Shown piece by piece: positions 61,526-64,000 of a DNA stretch of 64,000 nucleotides. Location of the stretch: the NCBI GenBank assembly GCA_020055645.1, contig CM034546.1:111693375-111757374 (forward strand). The letters are read 5' to 3'. The notes beneath the pieces were generated by a model, which worked only from the letters and a program-made list of their open reading frames with translations, made no database searches and had not been told where the DNA came from. This DNA is from Tomocerus qinae (lineage: Eukaryota > Arthropoda > Collembola > Entomobryomorpha > Tomoceridae). A program made the translations under genes and the position numbers. The first letter of the stretch is position 1. Every line of letters starts with the position of its first letter.

Positions 61526-64000
61526 ATGCTAATATCAATGTCATTTACGTGCGGCATGAAAATGAATGCAACATCAGCTCTGGTTTTATGTTGCCTTTTA
61601 ATTTTCATTACAAAGTGTGCCAGTAGTGAGTCTGCAGAAAGTGCCACAGTGCTACCCACAGAAACAGTTGAAGTTAATAAGTGTCCTGCTGCATACAAAT
61701 ATAAAAATTTTCAGACAAAACAAATATCTGTACCTGAACAGCTAGTTTCAAATGGAGAACCTCTGAGTTTTAGGTAAATTAACTATCAATGTCAATATTG
61801 ATCTAAAATCAATATCTCAAATTTTTGAGCTATTACAATTTATTTCAACCAGGATTGAAATATGCAAGGTTAATTAATTTGTAGTAGTATTCGTTATGAT
61901 TTTGTATTAATCCGTTTCTTAAAGGTTTGGACTGAAGTATCAAGGGTGTTATGATGGGGAAACGATATTCCATGCACTGTCTCCAAATAACGTGTCAGAA
62001 TTGGAGACACCGTCCAGTCTGTATAATAGTTTACCTGATCAGTTTCTACCAGATGGAAAACTAAGATATAAGTCACGATATTATTACAAAGAAGATTTCT
62101 GCGTATCCAAGTAAGTCTGTAGGGAAATGTGTGGTTACGTTTTGGTAAATAGATAACATTTTTACAATTATTCATGATATTAAATGTTACAGTACGAACG
62201 AGTCGCATATATTTCTTGAGATATGCAAAAGAAGTTGCAAATCAAGAACAAAGCCTTGTATTACGAAATGTTGCGACTTAAACGAAGTCATTCAATATGA
62301 AAATAAGACAGCCAAGTGCACATCTTCTGGAGATTTACAATGGCAACCTTTTCTCTACGAAACTCCGTACCTCAGACTTGTCAACCAAGACAGTTTGTTC
62401 ACGGAAAAAATAAAACCTCAATTTGAAAAGGTGGCATTCAAACAAAAATGGTTTGAAAGGTGGCCGTCAAGGGATTTAACCAATATCTCCAAAACATGGA
62501 CAAGAAAACCGTAAATCACATATTTTTATCTTTACTTACCTTGATGTATAAAAATTTATAAAATTAGTCTGATTTATCATTCAATAAAATAATACTATTT
62601 ACAGATGGAAAATATTGAGTTCCGGACAAGTATTGTTCCTTCACAAAAGTCGAAAATGGGTTCCTTTTCCTTCTGGTCAAATGTGCATCGATGGGTTACA
62701 AAATGTAAACAATGAAGGCGCTTATAATGGAGAAGAACAAAACCAAATTCTATTTTTCATCGCAGACCCACTTCCTATCCAGGGTAATGTAAAAGAGGTA
62801 AATGATATTTGCTATGACATATGCAAATTGTGGATTCATTCGTGCATTAATTGCATATAAAATCAATACTTTAACTGAAAAGGCATAAGCATGTGTTATA
62901 TATTTATATCATTTTTACAGCGACAGCAGTTTCAATCTCTACTGTATGGAATTCTTTGCTATGTATCTTCAGTGTTCTATTTCATTATCGCAATTGGATA
63001 TGTGATTTTGGCAAGGAATCAAAATGTACATGGATGGACAATTCTTTCCTACATGGTTTCCCTGTTTTTCATGTCCGTTCTAATGGGCACATCGCACTAT
63101 TGTCATTATAAGCATTTAGTAACTCCAATGGATAAAACTTCTATGGTTCAGCTTAAAACTGTGAAATCGGCAGCTTTAGGTAAATAACATGTACTTCTAA
63201 ATTGTTTTATCTGCTTTAAATTTTACCCATGTAATAACGTAACTAATAGTATAAGTTTTGTTAACATGTTTACAGCCGCCTTCGCCCATTATTTTCTACT
63301 CAGCAGTTATTTTTGGATTTCAGTTATGAGCTTTGACCTTCTCTTGACATTTAAGTAAGTGAATTACTCATTCTTCAAAGAAATATTTGCTTGTCAGAAT
63401 AAAAATTACGAACTAATGAATTCCATATGAACTATTAGTGCTGCAATGCCGTCATCATGTAGATCCAAAGGAATAAAACGATTTCTTGCATACAGTGGAA
63501 TTGGTTGGGGAATGCCGCTAATCATTGTGTCCATTTCTGTTCTGCTAGATCAGCTATACAGGTAATATTATCAAAATTACATACCATAATGGACAACGAC
63601 TTATCCTCCGAGAACTAATGATCTATTAGTTATGCGAATGATTTGCATTATGGTAATACTTATATAGATGATAGGATTGTGATAAAGTATAGTTTAAACC
63701 TTGGTTTAAACCATACGATTAAGTAATGGAAAATGCAATTATGTTGATTCCAGTGATATCGAGACTGAGGTGTTAACACCGGATTATGGAAAATTCAACT
63801 ACTACATAGCTCCATGTATGAACAAAAACTAAATTCATAATTTAGACATTACATCAATAAAAACAATTTCCCTGAGTAATCTGTAATATAATGGTTGAAA
63901 CATTTAAAAATATTTATTATTTTACTTCAGGGGCGCAAGGAGTATATCAGTTCTACATTATAGCAGTTGTTGTGGCATTGAATCTCTTTTTTGCTGCAAT
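61526..64000 (+). CDS. Methuselah-like G-protein-coupled receptor, 3'-partial
   Basis: Nine GT-AG exons join in frame: 61526-61773, 61925-62110, 62193-62510, 62605-62797, 62921-63179, 63276-63354, 63439-63561, 63754-63815 and 63931 onward, about 512 residues before the window ends. The start is uncertain: in-frame ATGs at 61526, 61538, 61556 and 61562 all precede the signal peptide core ALVLCCLLIFITKCA. The ectodomain is Cys-rich, with FLPDGKLRYKSRYYYKEDFC and a KPCITKCCDLNEV segment matching the paired-cysteine region of the Mth ectodomain. Five membrane helices follow, beginning SLLYGILCYVSS, WTILSYMVSLFF, FAHYFLLSSYFW, GWGMPLIIVSIS and YQFYIIAVVVAL. The family belongs to the secretin-like (class B) GPCRs at the plasma membrane; in flies Mth affects stress resistance and lifespan. 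Ligand and exact orthologue cannot be told. Confidence 0.92.

Overview
The window is arthropod nuclear DNA, most likely from a hexapod (springtail or insect). The grounds are AT-rich sequence with GT-AG introns, a Methuselah-type receptor (an arthropod family), a BEL/Pao retrotransposon, and a FoxK gene clearly alignable with animal FOXK. The species cannot be fixed from sequence alone. All three host genes recognised lie on the + strand. Layout: (1) 265-2065, the forkhead domain and C-terminal half of FoxK in six compact exons; its N-terminal exons lie off the left edge. (2) 2066-8560, FoxK 3' UTR and intergenic DNA. (3) 8561-47677, one 39-kb gene of five coding exons for a 909-residue protein with a signal peptide, about five CUB domains, one LDL-receptor class A module, one membrane span and an 11-residue tail. 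The architecture recalls the LEV-10/Culd group of CUB-LDLa membrane proteins. (4) 47678-61525, a long stretch with no convincing protein gene. It holds a MITE-like element, a strong hairpin and a doubtful ORF cluster. (5) 61526-64000, the ectodomain and first five membrane helices of a Methuselah-like GPCR that runs off the right edge. The most interesting part is the 27.1-kb second intron of the CUB gene. It holds two young LTR elements only 228 bp apart. The first (29170-36187) is a structurally intact BEL/Pao element: 530-bp LTRs that look identical, TSD ACCTG, and one uninterrupted Gag-Pol frame. The second (36416-42801) has 522-bp TG...CA direct terminal repeats with one difference noticed, and a 4-bp TSD ATAT. 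Its 5.3-kb interior has no reading frame longer than about 110 codons. Instead the interior is built from foldbacks, a 40-bp tandem array and a duplicated module of about 300 bp. It behaves like a LARD-type non-autonomous LTR element and is the best candidate here for an undescribed mobile system. The same intron also carries two pairs of diverged tandem duplications (21.3 and 24.4 kb). No tRNA, rRNA or CRISPR array was recognised.
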